64,000 nucleotides of DNA from Halalkalibacter alkalisediminis. Lineage in GTDB: Bacteria > Bacillota > Bacilli > Bacillales > Bacillaceae_D. The stretch is from positions 85,012 to 149,011 of the forward strand of contig NZ_JAQQWT010000008.1 of assembly GCF_028610705.1 (NCBI RefSeq). The letters are read 5' to 3'. The notes under the pieces were generated by a model. The model had not been told where the DNA came from and did no database searches. It saw nothing but the letters and a program-made list of their open reading frames with translations. Of the stretch, positions 26,577-35,612 are shown in pieces. Numbering within the stretch: position 1 is the first letter of the stretch; every line of letters begins with the position of its first letter. Both the position numbers and the translations under genes were made by a program.

Positions 26577-28064
26577 TTACCTAAAATCCTTAAAATGGCT
26601 TGGAGTCATTCCTGTATGTTTTTTAAAAACTTCCGAAAAGTGTCTGTAAGTTTGATAGCCAACCTGTTCACTTACGGTGGAGACCTTTTGTCCAGAACGG
26701 AGCAATGATTTAGCTTGTTCCATACGAAGACGCGTTAAATATTTAATATAAGACTCACCCATTTCTTCTTTAAAAAGATAGCTTAAATACGTAGGATTCA
26801 TATCTACTTTTTCAGCTACTTGTTGCAGAGTAAGATCTTCACAGAAATGTTCCTTCATATATTCAAGTGCTTGGTTAATGGCGGAGTGCTTTTTCGTTGA
26901 ACTATGTTTTAGGATCCGATCCATCATCTCTTTCATTTGATCTCTTAACCACTTCACCATTGCATCTTTAGTCTTAACGTTACGTATTTCAATATATGGT
27001 TGATAAGATGCTATCCAATTAGATAGTTGCCCTCCGCTAATTTCTTTTACAACCTCAATCCCTAAATAGATCATCTTTAGTATTTCACGTTCTAAAATAT
27101 CTCGGTCAAATTTTTCCATCTCGATCCACTTTATAAATTGATCGAGGGAGTGCTCGGTTTCTTCCTCATCCCCTTTACGCATAGATGAGAGAATGCCCTT
27201 AACCTGTTCAGAAAGATACTCAGGAATCACCATTTCATCTGGAAGATCACCAACATGTATCCATCCTTCCTCCTCAATAAAAGAGCCATATTCTAATGCT
27301 TTTAATGCCTCACTATAGCTTTTTGATAGGTTGCTTATCCTTTTATACGTGTGCCCTGCCCCAACTAATCCGTTCGTCTGTTTCATCCAACTTGCTAATT
27401 CCCTCTCAAATAGCCCGAACTCTTCACTAAAATGAAAGACTACCAACAAATCTCTGTAACCATTCCAGACTGGTACCATCCTAAATAAATCATTAGTTAT
27501 TGAGACTTTTTCATCTCCAGAATATGCGATAACTGTAGCAGCCACAACACGATTGACTTCTGGACCAAAATGCTCACACCATTTGCTGTAAGCGCCTTGT
27601 CGATTCAATAACAAATCCAACGTCGCTTTTTCCAATAATTCTTGTTGCGTTTTTTCTCTCTCTAACTTCAACGTTGTCATTTCATTTTGCTCATTTACTT
27701 TTTTGAGTGTTCTTTGAATCGCTTCTTCAATCATAGGAATGGTGACTGGCTTCTCTAAATAATCTGCTACACCTAATTTAATCGCCTTTTTAACATAAGA
27801 AAATTCATTAAACCCACTGAAGACAATACAAATCGTTTCAGGAACTTCCTGCATCACTTCTTGAATTAATTCTAAACCGTCCATTCCAGGCATTCTAATA
27901 TCAGTAAAAATAATATCGGGTTTAAGTTGTTTAAAAAGCTTCAATGCTGATATCCCATCACTAGCGGTTCCAACTACTTCAATCCCATATTGTGACCAAT
28001 TAATCATCGTTTTCAGACCCTGTGTCACGATATATTCATCATCGAAAATGACTGCTTTCAACAT
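26577..28064 (-). CDS. AraC-type response regulator (YesN family)
   Basis: A 495-residue regulator. The receiver domain (1-120) has the acidic pair DDE at 8-10, phospho-acceptor Asp55 in FTDIRMPG, and the lysine in YLEKPV. The C-terminal 100 residues form a double helix-turn-helix of AraC type: INQALEYMKEHFCEDLTLQQVAEKVDMNPTYLSYLFKEEMGESYIKYL...VSEQVGYQTYRHFSEVFKKHTGMTPSHFK. The middle part is a YesN-type linker. It starts immediately after the kinase stop. It probably activates the importer operon downstream when oligosaccharide is sensed. Confidence 0.94.
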   Translation of the reverse strand: MLKAVIFDDEYIVTQGLKTMINWSQYGIEVVGTASDGISALKLFKQLKPDIIFTDIRMPGMDGLELIQEVMQEVPETICIVFSGFNEFSYVKKAIKLGVADYLEKPVTIPMIEEAIQRTLKKVNEQNEMTTLKLEREKTQQELLEKATLDLLLNRQGAYSKWCEHFGPEVNRVVAATVIAYSGDEKVSITNDLFRMVPVWNGYRDLLVVFHFSEEFGLFERELASWMKQTNGLVGAGHTYKRISNLSKSYSEALKALEYGSFIEEEGWIHVGDLPDEMVIPEYLSEQVKGILSSMRKGDEEETEHSLDQFIKWIEMEKFDRDILEREILKMIYLGIEVVKEISGGQLSNWIASYQPYIEIRNVKTKDAMVKWLRDQMKEMMDRILKHSSTKKHSAINQALEYMKEHFCEDLTLQQVAEKVDMNPTYLSYLFKEEMGESYIKYLTRLRMEQAKSLLRSGQKVSTVSEQVGYQTYRHFSEVFKKHTGMTPSHFKDFR

Positions 28065-29816
28065 TTAAGAACCCTCCTTTACTTTAGACAAACGAATTTC
28101 TACAACAGTGCCTCTATTTACTTCACTGGAGATCGAGAGAGAACTAGATGGCCCATAATAAAGTGACAAACGCTCTCGGATATTCTGCAGCCCATACCCT
28201 TTCTCAGTCACTGCCACATCTTCTATCCCGACACCATCGTCTTCAATTGTGAATACCATTGTCTCAGAATTCAATCTTCCAGTTAACCTGACAGTTCCTT
28301 CTCCCACTTTTCTTTCTAATCCATGAGTAATAGCATTTTCAATAATAGGTTGAAGTAATAACTTCAGTATTTCTTTATCCATTAGCTCATCATCAATGTC
28401 TTGAATATATTGAAAGCGATTGTTAAATCTTATATTTTGAATCGTCAAGTAATGTTTGATATGCTCCAATTCCCTATAAAGTGGAATCGTTTCTCTTCCA
28501 TGATTTAAGCTTATTTTAAAGCTTTCTGATAGAGCTACTGCCATCTTGGCAATTTGGTCGTTCTTCTCTATCATCGCCATCCAATAAATAGAATCGAGTG
28601 TATTATACAAAAAATGTGGATTGATCTGGGCTTGTAAAACACGTAGCTCAGCTTCTTTTCCCTTTAATTGAGATCGGATCAGCTGCTCATTCAGACTTCT
28701 ATTTTCTGTTGTGATTTCCTTGAAAGTTCCTCCAATTAATTCGAATTCATCTTCATTCTTAGCAGTAGTCGTTTTACCTGAGCCCGTTGACCAATCCATC
28801 ATCATTCTTTTTATTTGTTGAATTGGACTCGTTAGTTTACTAGTAAAAATCACTGATAGAATCAAGACGAGTAATGTAATGAGTGAGGCTATTGAAAAAG
28901 TAGCCGTTCTAATCTGACGAGAATCCCTTAATAGTTCTTCATTTTTAATGACTGATAAGTATGTCCACTCTGTTGTAGGGTTCGTGTAATGGCTAAGAAT
29001 ATACCCCTTGTCCTCTAGTTCTGTAAAAGTAGACAACAAGTTCTTAGTTGAACGAATATGTTTATCTGGTGGACGCGAATCATATACAGTCCTTACTTCA
29101 CCATCAGAGGAATCTAGAATAATAATCCCCTCGTTTTCTTTATTTAACATATTTGAGAACATAGATTTTTTTATATTCACGACCAATAGTCCAATGGGTT
29201 CGTGACTAAATTGATCTGGGTTTAAGAGTAATTTCACAGAAGAAAATGTGTCCTTCTGATCTTCTAGGACGTTATGATCTATAAAAACTTCTTTCCCTCT
29301 TGCTTCAACGCTTTTTTGATACCAAGCTGTTTCTGCAATCAAGGAAGGATTATTTTCAAAGTAGTTTATCTTGTTAGATCGTCCATAACATACAGAACGA
29401 AAGTAATTATCTAGCACGCAGACAGAATCAATGTATCTTTGATCAACTAGGTAGCTAGATAATATTCTTTGCAGTTGAATATACGTTTGCCATCCAATCA
29501 CATTTTGATCATTGTGACTATTTCCGCTTTCTATTATTTCCTGTCTTAGAGCACGGTTTGAAAGGATTAATCTTTGCGTATTAATAATATTACGCAATAT
29601 GATATCTGAAATTTCACTTGTCGTTTTAAGATGACTTTGATTGCTTTCAATATGATTTTCAACTAAAGCATGGTTTGCTAGATTGTATGAGATCAAGCCC
29701 AGCAGCAAAATGGGAAATACAGACAAAATAATTAATGCTGCCAAAATTCTATTTTTAATTTTCTGAATGCGAAAAAGCTGAAAAAAGCCTCGAACAAATT
29801 GTTTCATTGCCATCAT
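28065..29816 (-). CDS. sensor histidine kinase (YesM family)
   Basis: A 583-residue membrane kinase. Helix 1 is at about 22-45, then an extracellular sensing domain to about 300, helix 2 (ATFSIASLITLLVLILSVIF), a HAMP-like linker, the HisKA_7TM-type phospho-acceptor block LQAQINPHFLYNTLDSIYWMA (about 395-415), and a C-terminal ATPase domain with IIENAITHGL, DDGVGI and YGLQNIRERL. Its stop abuts the response regulator start, so it is a two-component pair. The orientation and position match the yes/lpl-type control of CUT1 operons. Confidence 0.94.
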   Translation of the reverse strand: MMAMKQFVRGFFQLFRIQKIKNRILAALIILSVFPILLLGLISYNLANHALVENHIESNQSHLKTTSEISDIILRNIINTQRLILSNRALRQEIIESGNSHNDQNVIGWQTYIQLQRILSSYLVDQRYIDSVCVLDNYFRSVCYGRSNKINYFENNPSLIAETAWYQKSVEARGKEVFIDHNVLEDQKDTFSSVKLLLNPDQFSHEPIGLLVVNIKKSMFSNMLNKENEGIIILDSSDGEVRTVYDSRPPDKHIRSTKNLLSTFTELEDKGYILSHYTNPTTEWTYLSVIKNEELLRDSRQIRTATFSIASLITLLVLILSVIFTSKLTSPIQQIKRMMMDWSTGSGKTTTAKNEDEFELIGGTFKEITTENRSLNEQLIRSQLKGKEAELRVLQAQINPHFLYNTLDSIYWMAMIEKNDQIAKMAVALSESFKISLNHGRETIPLYRELEHIKHYLTIQNIRFNNRFQYIQDIDDELMDKEILKLLLQPIIENAITHGLERKVGEGTVRLTGRLNSETMVFTIEDDGVGIEDVAVTEKGYGLQNIRERLSLYYGPSSSLSISSEVNRGTVVEIRLSKVKEGS

Positions 29817-29975
29817 CCTCTAAGATTGAAAGAACATTCTTTCTTTTTATCTTTTCTATTATAGCTCTTATTCTTTCATTAAAATGATATAATCTAGTAT
29901 TTGTTTACTTTATTAATAGTTACTCTCAGCTAATAAAAGTAATGTAGTTCCTTCTAAGACTCAGCTTAAAAATAG

Positions 29976-30009
29976 AACACAGCCCTGCCTTACGGCAACG
30001 GCTGTGTTT
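29976..30009 (-). terminator. terminator of the GH3 glycosidase gene
   Basis: AACACAGCC and GGCTGTGTT form a 9-bp stem, with an inner TGCC/GGCA stem, about 40 bases after the GH3 stop; T residues follow on the minus strand (CTATTTTTAAG). Confidence 0.7.
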
Positions 30010-30045
30010 CCTTTCATTCAAATTCTTTAACCCATATTATCAATA

Positions 30046-33000
30046 TTATTTAGCACCCTTTTGATTAGAGTTACCCTTATTAGTTGACGCATTTTTAAAC
30101 GTTAAGCTGTCAATTCGTACATCAGGGTCGTGAAACACAACGTAGACTATCCCATGTCCCCTAGGGATGTTATTACCCAGGTCAACCGTTACATCTGTGT
30201 AACCTAACTCATTTACCGTCACACCGGCATTTTCAATCGTGTACGTGTTCTTATCAGTCTTCGGAACTTCAATTTCAGCAAAAGGTTTGTTATCAACAGA
30301 ATCTGCATGTAACGTTATTTTTCCGCCTGCAGCATCAGAAGCCACAGAGGCTGTTACTTGACTAGAACCCGTTAATACGACTTTCGGCAGTGCTACCCAA
30401 GAACCATTTTCTTTAGAGCGAACAGCATGATATCCACCAACAACCTTATTATCTTTTAAGTTTTCAGCTGTTCTACTCTTCGATACCTCATGGTAGATTA
30501 CCTCATGTGAGGCAAATGCATGGTCAAACACGTTAACTGGTTTATTTGTTGGGAGTGCTGCTAGTGAATCACCAGCAATCTTGATCTCTTTCTCAGCACG
30601 GATATCCTGTGATGAAGCCCCTACCATCAAATCATATTTTCCTTCCTCCACAACAAAATCACCCGCATTCACATCCCAGATCGCTAAATCTTCTGGATCT
30701 ACTGTAAGGGTCACTGTTTTCGATCCCCCTGCAGGTAAAGATACTTTTTCAAAAGCGACAAGTTGCTTTTGCGGCGTATAATCACCATAAGCAGATTGTT
30801 TGTTTTTCGCATATAACTGAACGACTTCTGACGTATCAACCGTTCCTTCGTTTTTGACGTTCACTGTTACTTCAAACATTGTATTTTCCTTAGAGCTAGA
30901 TGGTACGTTGAAATCGCTGTAAGTAAAGCCACTATATGAAAGCCCGTAACCGAATGGATACGTTACTGGTGCCTTCGTATACATGTACGTTAGCTCTGAT
31001 TCAATATGGTCTGCATTTGTCATATCAACCTGATAACGCGGATCGATATCAGCCAATGTCACAGACGTATTTCCTTCAGGAATCACATAGTCATTAATTT
31101 CAGGGAAAGCAGACATATCTGCATACCATGTAGAAGCTAAACGACCTGTTGGTGCGTAGTCACCATACAATACTTGAGCAAGGGCATAAGAATCATATTG
31201 ACCTCCATATGGCTGGTAGACAATCGCAGAAACGTTTGGATTGTTTTGAATCCGCTCCATCCCAACTGGGAAGCTTGATTTGACAACGACAATCGTCTCT
31301 TTTCCTTGTTCAGCAAAAGCTGCTGATACTTTTTCAACTAATTCGTAGTCGGACTCACCCATATCTAAATCGGAGCGATCGTAACCTTCTCCTGCACTGT
31401 GACGTGGAATCGCACCGACAAAAACAATGGCATAATCATCTGTTTGTGCGCGCTCAACCGCTTCAGCACCCACTTCTTGCACGACAACTTGTTCAAATTT
31501 CACATCATCATTTCGGTTTGCTGCTTGTTCAGCATTTTGAAGCGTTGAAGAGGCTGTCTTCAGTTTTCCGTCAGAATCTGTCGTGATAAAGCGACTATTG
31601 CTGTAATACCAATTCGTGAAATCACCACCAAATCCAGTTCGGTATCCATTTGCAATAAGTGAAACTGTAGAGTCTTCATTTTTTTCAATGCGAATGGTTG
31701 GTGGGATGGCGCTCGTGTTGCCGATCATATTAGCTAGATCCCAGTCATTATCCGTAAGATTTAAACTAGTATCATTTGTATTCTCCACAGGAGCATTCGC
31801 TGCTGTTGGAGATGTTACCCAACGTTCATTTTGTAAAGAACGCAAGCTATATCCTGCTTGGCCCCAGTCGTATACTTCAAACAAGTGTGCAGGGTTAGTT
31901 TCATCAAACGATTCAGTCGTAGTAAGGAGCTGCGATCCTTCCTTAACGTCTGACGTACTAACCGTTAGGCCATTCAATTTTGATTCTAGCCCTACAATTG
32001 TTGCACCAGATTCATAAGAGACATTATTTGCTCCATTTGCTCTAATGATTGCTAACAGAGGAGAGATTCCCGAGTTATCGATGTTAGGAGTAGATCTCAA
32101 AGAGTAAACGGTTTTAAACCTAGAGTCTGCATATACACCAGAAACAGCGGCTTTCTGATTCTTTTGTAGTGGCAGTACTCCGTCATTCTTAAGTAAAACG
32201 ATGCTCTCTTGAGCTGCTTGCAAAGCTACTTCCTGATGTTTTGGTGTATGGTATGTGGCAGGCTCCGCTCTCACGTCCTTCGCTTCTTCGGCGAACGGAT
32301 ACTGTTTTGGAATGCCATTTTCATCTACTTCGTTAAAAATCCCAACACGAACCAGTTGGTTCACATGAGGTCGTGCTGCTTCAATCAGATCTTGCTTTGT
32401 AATACCATACTTCCCTTCTTCAACTGCATCAACCAAAGCTGCAACATCTGCTAAACCATTTTGAACAGACGGTCCCGGACGACCAGCATTTGCATTAGCC
32501 AAGATCATTAAAATCGTAGCATGTGTCCGGTCAACAGCATATTTCGTATCGTAGCCATTACCTTGCATATTCTCTCCAAAGACGTGCGCATCACCGTTAA
32601 AATCGGGAGAACTATAGACCCCATACTTTGAATGATTGTTTGCATGAATTTGATAAGGAGAAAGAATATTCGGAATTCCGTTTGTGCGACCGAATGAAGT
32701 CATAACCCCGGCTACCGAACCAGAACTAAGCGCTTTTAAAGGACTGCGTGTACGATATTCGAAGATAGAACGAGCTCCCGCACTATTACTTGCTGATTGT
32801 CGGAACCACTGCGAATTATAAACAGAATAGTGCTTTGTCCCAACAGCTGCTCGCATCCAGAAACCATCATCGCTATCAGACTGATCGATCCCACTTAAAC
32901 CGGTTGCCATCTTATCTATCATAGTAGCAGACATGTAAGCGTCTTCGGAAAAACCTTCGTCAAATCTTCCACTAAGCGGATTAATGTGCAAATCACTCAC

Positions 33001-33516
33001 AACCGTAAACGCAACAGTGGCAGAAGGATCCGAACCGCCATGAATGTTTGACTCTCCCTGTTTAACTTTTAACGTGCTGATTTTCTCACTTCCGACAACC
33101 TTACCGATGTCATTCAGAAGTTCTTTGTTCCAGGTTTGTCCCATTCCCACTAAAGCAGGAAAGTCGGTGGATACACCTTGAACGTTGTCAGCTGCAGATA
33201 GAGCACCGGGTATCACGTTTCCAGCATTCTCACCACGCTGTAGGGTGTAATGATTTCTTGATCCTGTTGCATAAACAGCCGGACCTTCTAAACCGGTATA
33301 TTCAAAATAAGCGTTTACGAAATCATCAAGATGCTCAGGTACACCATCAAATAATGGCATCCCATCAAAAACCCCGCCGACTTGTGTTTTAAATACGGGA
33401 TTCTCTTCCGCTTTTTTGGCTGGAGGATTGAAACCAACCATACCTGCTGTAAGCGTAGTAACAAGCATTAATGATAATGTTTTTCTCCCCACGCTTAAGA
33501 GCTGGGATTTCTTCAT
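30046..33516 (-). CDS. exported GH3 beta-glycosidase with C-terminal extra domains
   Basis: About 1156 residues. I prefer the ATG at 33516 (MKKSQLLSVGRKTLSLMLVTTLTAG), which has GAGGAAGTG before it and a signal-peptide pattern. The N-terminal barrel includes VVSDLHINPLSGR, VGTKHYSVYN and GVMTSFGRTNGIPN; the second lobe includes AAQESIVLLKNDGVLPL, FVGAIPRHSAGEGYDRSDLDM and the GYGLSYSGFTYSDF block before a fibronectin-III-like domain. An insert of about 150 residues (near 510-660) interrupts the second lobe, and 170 residues after the Fn3 domain look like a carbohydrate-binding beta domain. The substrate is not clear. Confidence 0.88.
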   Translation of the reverse strand: MKKSQLLSVGRKTLSLMLVTTLTAGMVGFNPPAKKAEENPVFKTQVGGVFDGMPLFDGVPEHLDDFVNAYFEYTGLEGPAVYATGSRNHYTLQRGENAGNVIPGALSAADNVQGVSTDFPALVGMGQTWNKELLNDIGKVVGSEKISTLKVKQGESNIHGGSDPSATVAFTVVSDLHINPLSGRFDEGFSEDAYMSATMIDKMATGLSGIDQSDSDDGFWMRAAVGTKHYSVYNSQWFRQSASNSAGARSIFEYRTRSPLKALSSGSVAGVMTSFGRTNGIPNILSPYQIHANNHSKYGVYSSPDFNGDAHVFGENMQGNGYDTKYAVDRTHATILMILANANAGRPGPSVQNGLADVAALVDAVEEGKYGITKQDLIEAARPHVNQLVRVGIFNEVDENGIPKQYPFAEEAKDVRAEPATYHTPKHQEVALQAAQESIVLLKNDGVLPLQKNQKAAVSGVYADSRFKTVYSLRSTPNIDNSGISPLLAIIRANGANNVSYESGATIVGLESKLNGLTVSTSDVKEGSQLLTTTESFDETNPAHLFEVYDWGQAGYSLRSLQNERWVTSPTAANAPVENTNDTSLNLTDNDWDLANMIGNTSAIPPTIRIEKNEDSTVSLIANGYRTGFGGDFTNWYYSNSRFITTDSDGKLKTASSTLQNAEQAANRNDDVKFEQVVVQEVGAEAVERAQTDDYAIVFVGAIPRHSAGEGYDRSDLDMGESDYELVEKVSAAFAEQGKETIVVVKSSFPVGMERIQNNPNVSAIVYQPYGGQYDSYALAQVLYGDYAPTGRLASTWYADMSAFPEINDYVIPEGNTSVTLADIDPRYQVDMTNADHIESELTYMYTKAPVTYPFGYGLSYSGFTYSDFNVPSSSKENTMFEVTVNVKNEGTVDTSEVVQLYAKNKQSAYGDYTPQKQLVAFEKVSLPAGGSKTVTLTVDPEDLAIWDVNAGDFVVEEGKYDLMVGASSQDIRAEKEIKIAGDSLAALPTNKPVNVFDHAFASHEVIYHEVSKSRTAENLKDNKVVGGYHAVRSKENGSWVALPKVVLTGSSQVTASVASDAAGGKITLHADSVDNKPFAEIEVPKTDKNTYTIENAGVTVNELGYTDVTVDLGNNIPRGHGIVYVVFHDPDVRIDSLTFKNASTNKGNSNQKGAK

Positions 33517-33544
33517 TAGGCTACACTTCCTCTCATTCATAAGT

Positions 33545-33563
33545 TTAAAGCGCTTTCATTATA
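33545..33563 (-). promoter_or_regulatory. GH3 promoter -10 and adjoining cre-like site
   Basis: On the minus strand TATAAT (33563-33558) is the -10, followed at once by TGAAAGCGCTTTAA (33558-33545), a cre-like site with one mismatch. Binding of CcpA directly after the -10 would block transcription when preferred sugars are present. A near-symmetric element centred on GACCGGTC (33567-33573 region) lies just upstream in the spacer. Confidence 0.68.
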
Positions 33564-33674
33564 GGGACCGGTCTCCTATACAACCAGTATAGTCTACCCC
33601 TCAGCTGAATCGATAGTGTACCATTCTTTTGATTATGTACGCATTTTTTAGGTAGAGTAAGAGAAAAAGCAAAA

Positions 33675-33816
33675 AAGAGGAGATATGCGAGGCCACTGCA
33701 AAAGGTACGGTTTTCACCTTTTATCAGTGGTCTTTAAGCAACGTGTGGAGTCATCGCAGCTTCGTCGAATTTGCTAAAAAGGACTTTTTCAGTGCCCTCG
33801 AGATATGCTCCCCTCT
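33675..33816. mobile_element. MITE-like inverted-repeat element
   Basis: About 140 bases with imperfect terminal inverted repeats: AGAGGAGATATGCGAGG plus CCACTGCAAAAGG on the left, and on the right, read in reverse complement, AGAGGGGAGCATATCTCGAGG plus GCACTGAAAAAG. A second internal hairpin pairs CCACTGCAAAAGGT with ACCTTTTATCAGTGG. It has no coding capacity. It sits between the 3' end of the orphan lipoprotein gene and the GH3 promoter. I read it as a non-autonomous transposon relic; the parent family cannot be named from sequence alone. It could double as a terminator. Confidence 0.6.
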
Positions 33817-33829
33817 CTACGTCACACTA

Positions 33830-35128
33830 TTAATCATTTTTCAAACTAGACAAATATTGTTCCGGTGTCAACTCACCATTCACAAGTAATTGTGCATGAT
33901 ATCTAGCCTTCTCTGATGTTTGCTCATCGAATTTAGCCTCAAACCATAAAGCTCCATTTTTCATTTTATTCATTTCATCTATCGTAATCTTAGTAACCGG
34001 ACTCATGTATTCTGGAACATCATCCACTATAAAACCACTTATCATGCCATGTTCCGACAATGCACGTTCAGAGTAGTTAGAAAATATATATTTCAACCAT
34101 TCTCCTACTTCTTCATCATATTTCTCTTTTGATATCGCCATGACAAGTCCAGCGTTCATCATATAGTCATCGAACGTACCCACACCGTCTCTTATAAGAG
34201 GAACATTAAAAAAACCGATATTTTCGACCCCTATATGATTTATTTCTTCATCATTAAAATCACTTAGAACCCAACTACCCATATATAACATGGCAGCTTG
34301 GCCATTTAAAAACATGCTTAAGGCTGCTTCATAATCAACCGCATTCACTCTTTCACCGAAATAACCTTTAGCATTCATTAATTGAACGATTTGGGCAGCT
34401 TCCATAAATCCTTCATCCATGAGATCTAACTCACCTCGATGAACCCGTTCCATCACATCGAATCCATATTTACGAACGACATAAGCGTTGATCAATCGAG
34501 TAAACGATGAACCCATTTGCCCTGCCACTGCAAAAGGTTGAATCCCTTCCGATGTAAGTGAATCACTCACATCCATCATTTCATCCCAAGTCTTAGGAAT
34601 CTCTAATCCCGCTTGCTCAAAAATGAATTGATTGTACCAGAAACCCTCGATGTTTAATTCCACCGGGACGGCATACAAGCCTTTCCCCTCCCCACTTTGT
34701 CTTTTTAATAGATCTACAACAGTCGGATTTAAGTTCTCATAGAGTCCTAATGTTTTAAATGTTTCCTCTACATCTAAAATTAAATTAGCCTCATACATCT
34801 GCTCTGTATGTCCTGACTCAAATGCAAACATCTCTGGCAGGTCATTACTTGCTGCCAATAATTGAATCGTTTGCATTAAATCATTTTGAGCAACTGTTTG
34901 CAGTTCTATGTTTACTTTTGGATGCTTTTTCTCAAATTCTCTTGAAAGAGGCATGACAACTCGAGGCTGTCCCTGGTCTTCATTTCTAGATGACAGATAA
35001 ACGATTGTTCTATCTTCTTCTTCTACCTGTAAGTCTCCCTGCTCATCTCGGATCTCTTTAGAGCAGCCGGCAATGAACATGATAAAAATATAAAAAATGA
35101 GGATTAGCAAACCTTCACATAATTTCAT
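33830..35128 (-). CDS. orphan sugar-binding lipoprotein, paralogue of the importer receptor
   Basis: A 432-residue solute-binding protein with a lipobox (FIMFIAGC, Cys about 22). It matches the lipoprotein at 24938-26248 along its whole length: both share SSNDLPEMF/AASNDLPEMF, the GKGLYA(I/V)P(M/V)ELNIEG block, FLNGQAAMLYMGSWVLSD and a C-terminal LLVNGELTPEQYL. No permease genes accompany it. It may feed the same permease pair with a different sugar, perhaps the product of the adjacent GH3 enzyme. Confidence 0.92.
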   Translation of the reverse strand: MKLCEGLLILIFYIFIMFIAGCSKEIRDEQGDLQVEEEDRTIVYLSSRNEDQGQPRVVMPLSREFEKKHPKVNIELQTVAQNDLMQTIQLLAASNDLPEMFAFESGHTEQMYEANLILDVEETFKTLGLYENLNPTVVDLLKRQSGEGKGLYAVPVELNIEGFWYNQFIFEQAGLEIPKTWDEMMDVSDSLTSEGIQPFAVAGQMGSSFTRLINAYVVRKYGFDVMERVHRGELDLMDEGFMEAAQIVQLMNAKGYFGERVNAVDYEAALSMFLNGQAAMLYMGSWVLSDFNDEEINHIGVENIGFFNVPLIRDGVGTFDDYMMNAGLVMAISKEKYDEEVGEWLKYIFSNYSERALSEHGMISGFIVDDVPEYMSPVTKITIDEMNKMKNGALWFEAKFDEQTSEKARYHAQLLVNGELTPEQYLSSLKND

Positions 35129-35227
35129 ACCGTACTTCTCCTTGTCGACTACTTTCTATTTATATAGAATAAATCATTTCATAGCTGATTAGTAATACAA
35201 ATTCTATCTAAAATTAGATTCCTTAGC

Positions 35228-35455
35228 ATGGTTTGGAATTTAGCCGATCTCTTATGGCACTTATGGCCATCACAAACTTAATGGCCCTTCTATTAATTGG
35301 CAAAATTTCTATAGCCGTATTAAATGACTATGAGGAACAGAAAAAAGCAGGCAAAGATCCTGTATTTTATGCTAGCAGAATTAAAGGACTTGAAAATGTA
35401 GACGGTTGGAACGATGAATCAGAAGAAACAAAGGAAAAGAGAAAAGATGCATAAG
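35228..35455 (+). pseudogene. decayed C-terminus of a sodium:alanine symporter (AgcS/AlsT family)
   Basis: The translated piece ALMAITNLMALLLIGKISIAVLNDYEEQKKAGKDPVFYASRIKGL matches the last helix and tail of AGCS symporters. The upstream part continues in another frame: VWNLADLL (35231-35254) then MALMAITN, so a frameshift lies near 35255. All of the first 400 or so residues are missing. A terminator hairpin still follows at 35473-35502, which fits a once complete gene. Confidence 0.75.
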
Positions 35456-35472
35456 TAAGAAAAACGTATTCG

Positions 35473-35502
35473 CCTTATGGGAGGTTATACACTCCCATAA
35501 GG
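35473..35502 (+). terminator. terminator left from the symporter gene
   Basis: CCTTATGGGAG (35473-35483) and CTCCCATAAGG (35492-35502) form an 11-bp perfect stem with TCTTTTG after it. It ends the decayed symporter reading frame on the plus strand. Confidence 0.75.
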
Positions 35503-35562
35503 TCTTTTGATGTTCTAGAGGGTTCCATTTCTGGGGGGCTACAAAAGGTCAAAGCAAGCTGA

Positions 35563-35593
35563 AAGACGCAACCTTATGGTAAGGTTGCGTCTT
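35563..35593 (-). terminator. terminator of the ansAB operon
   Basis: A 14-bp perfect stem (AAGACGCAACCTTA at 35563-35576 with 35580-35593) and a 3-base loop, 20 bases after the aspartase stop. On the minus strand TTTC follows, a short T run. Confidence 0.75.
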
Positions 35594-35612
35594 AATTTAC
35601 GTTAGGATTAGG

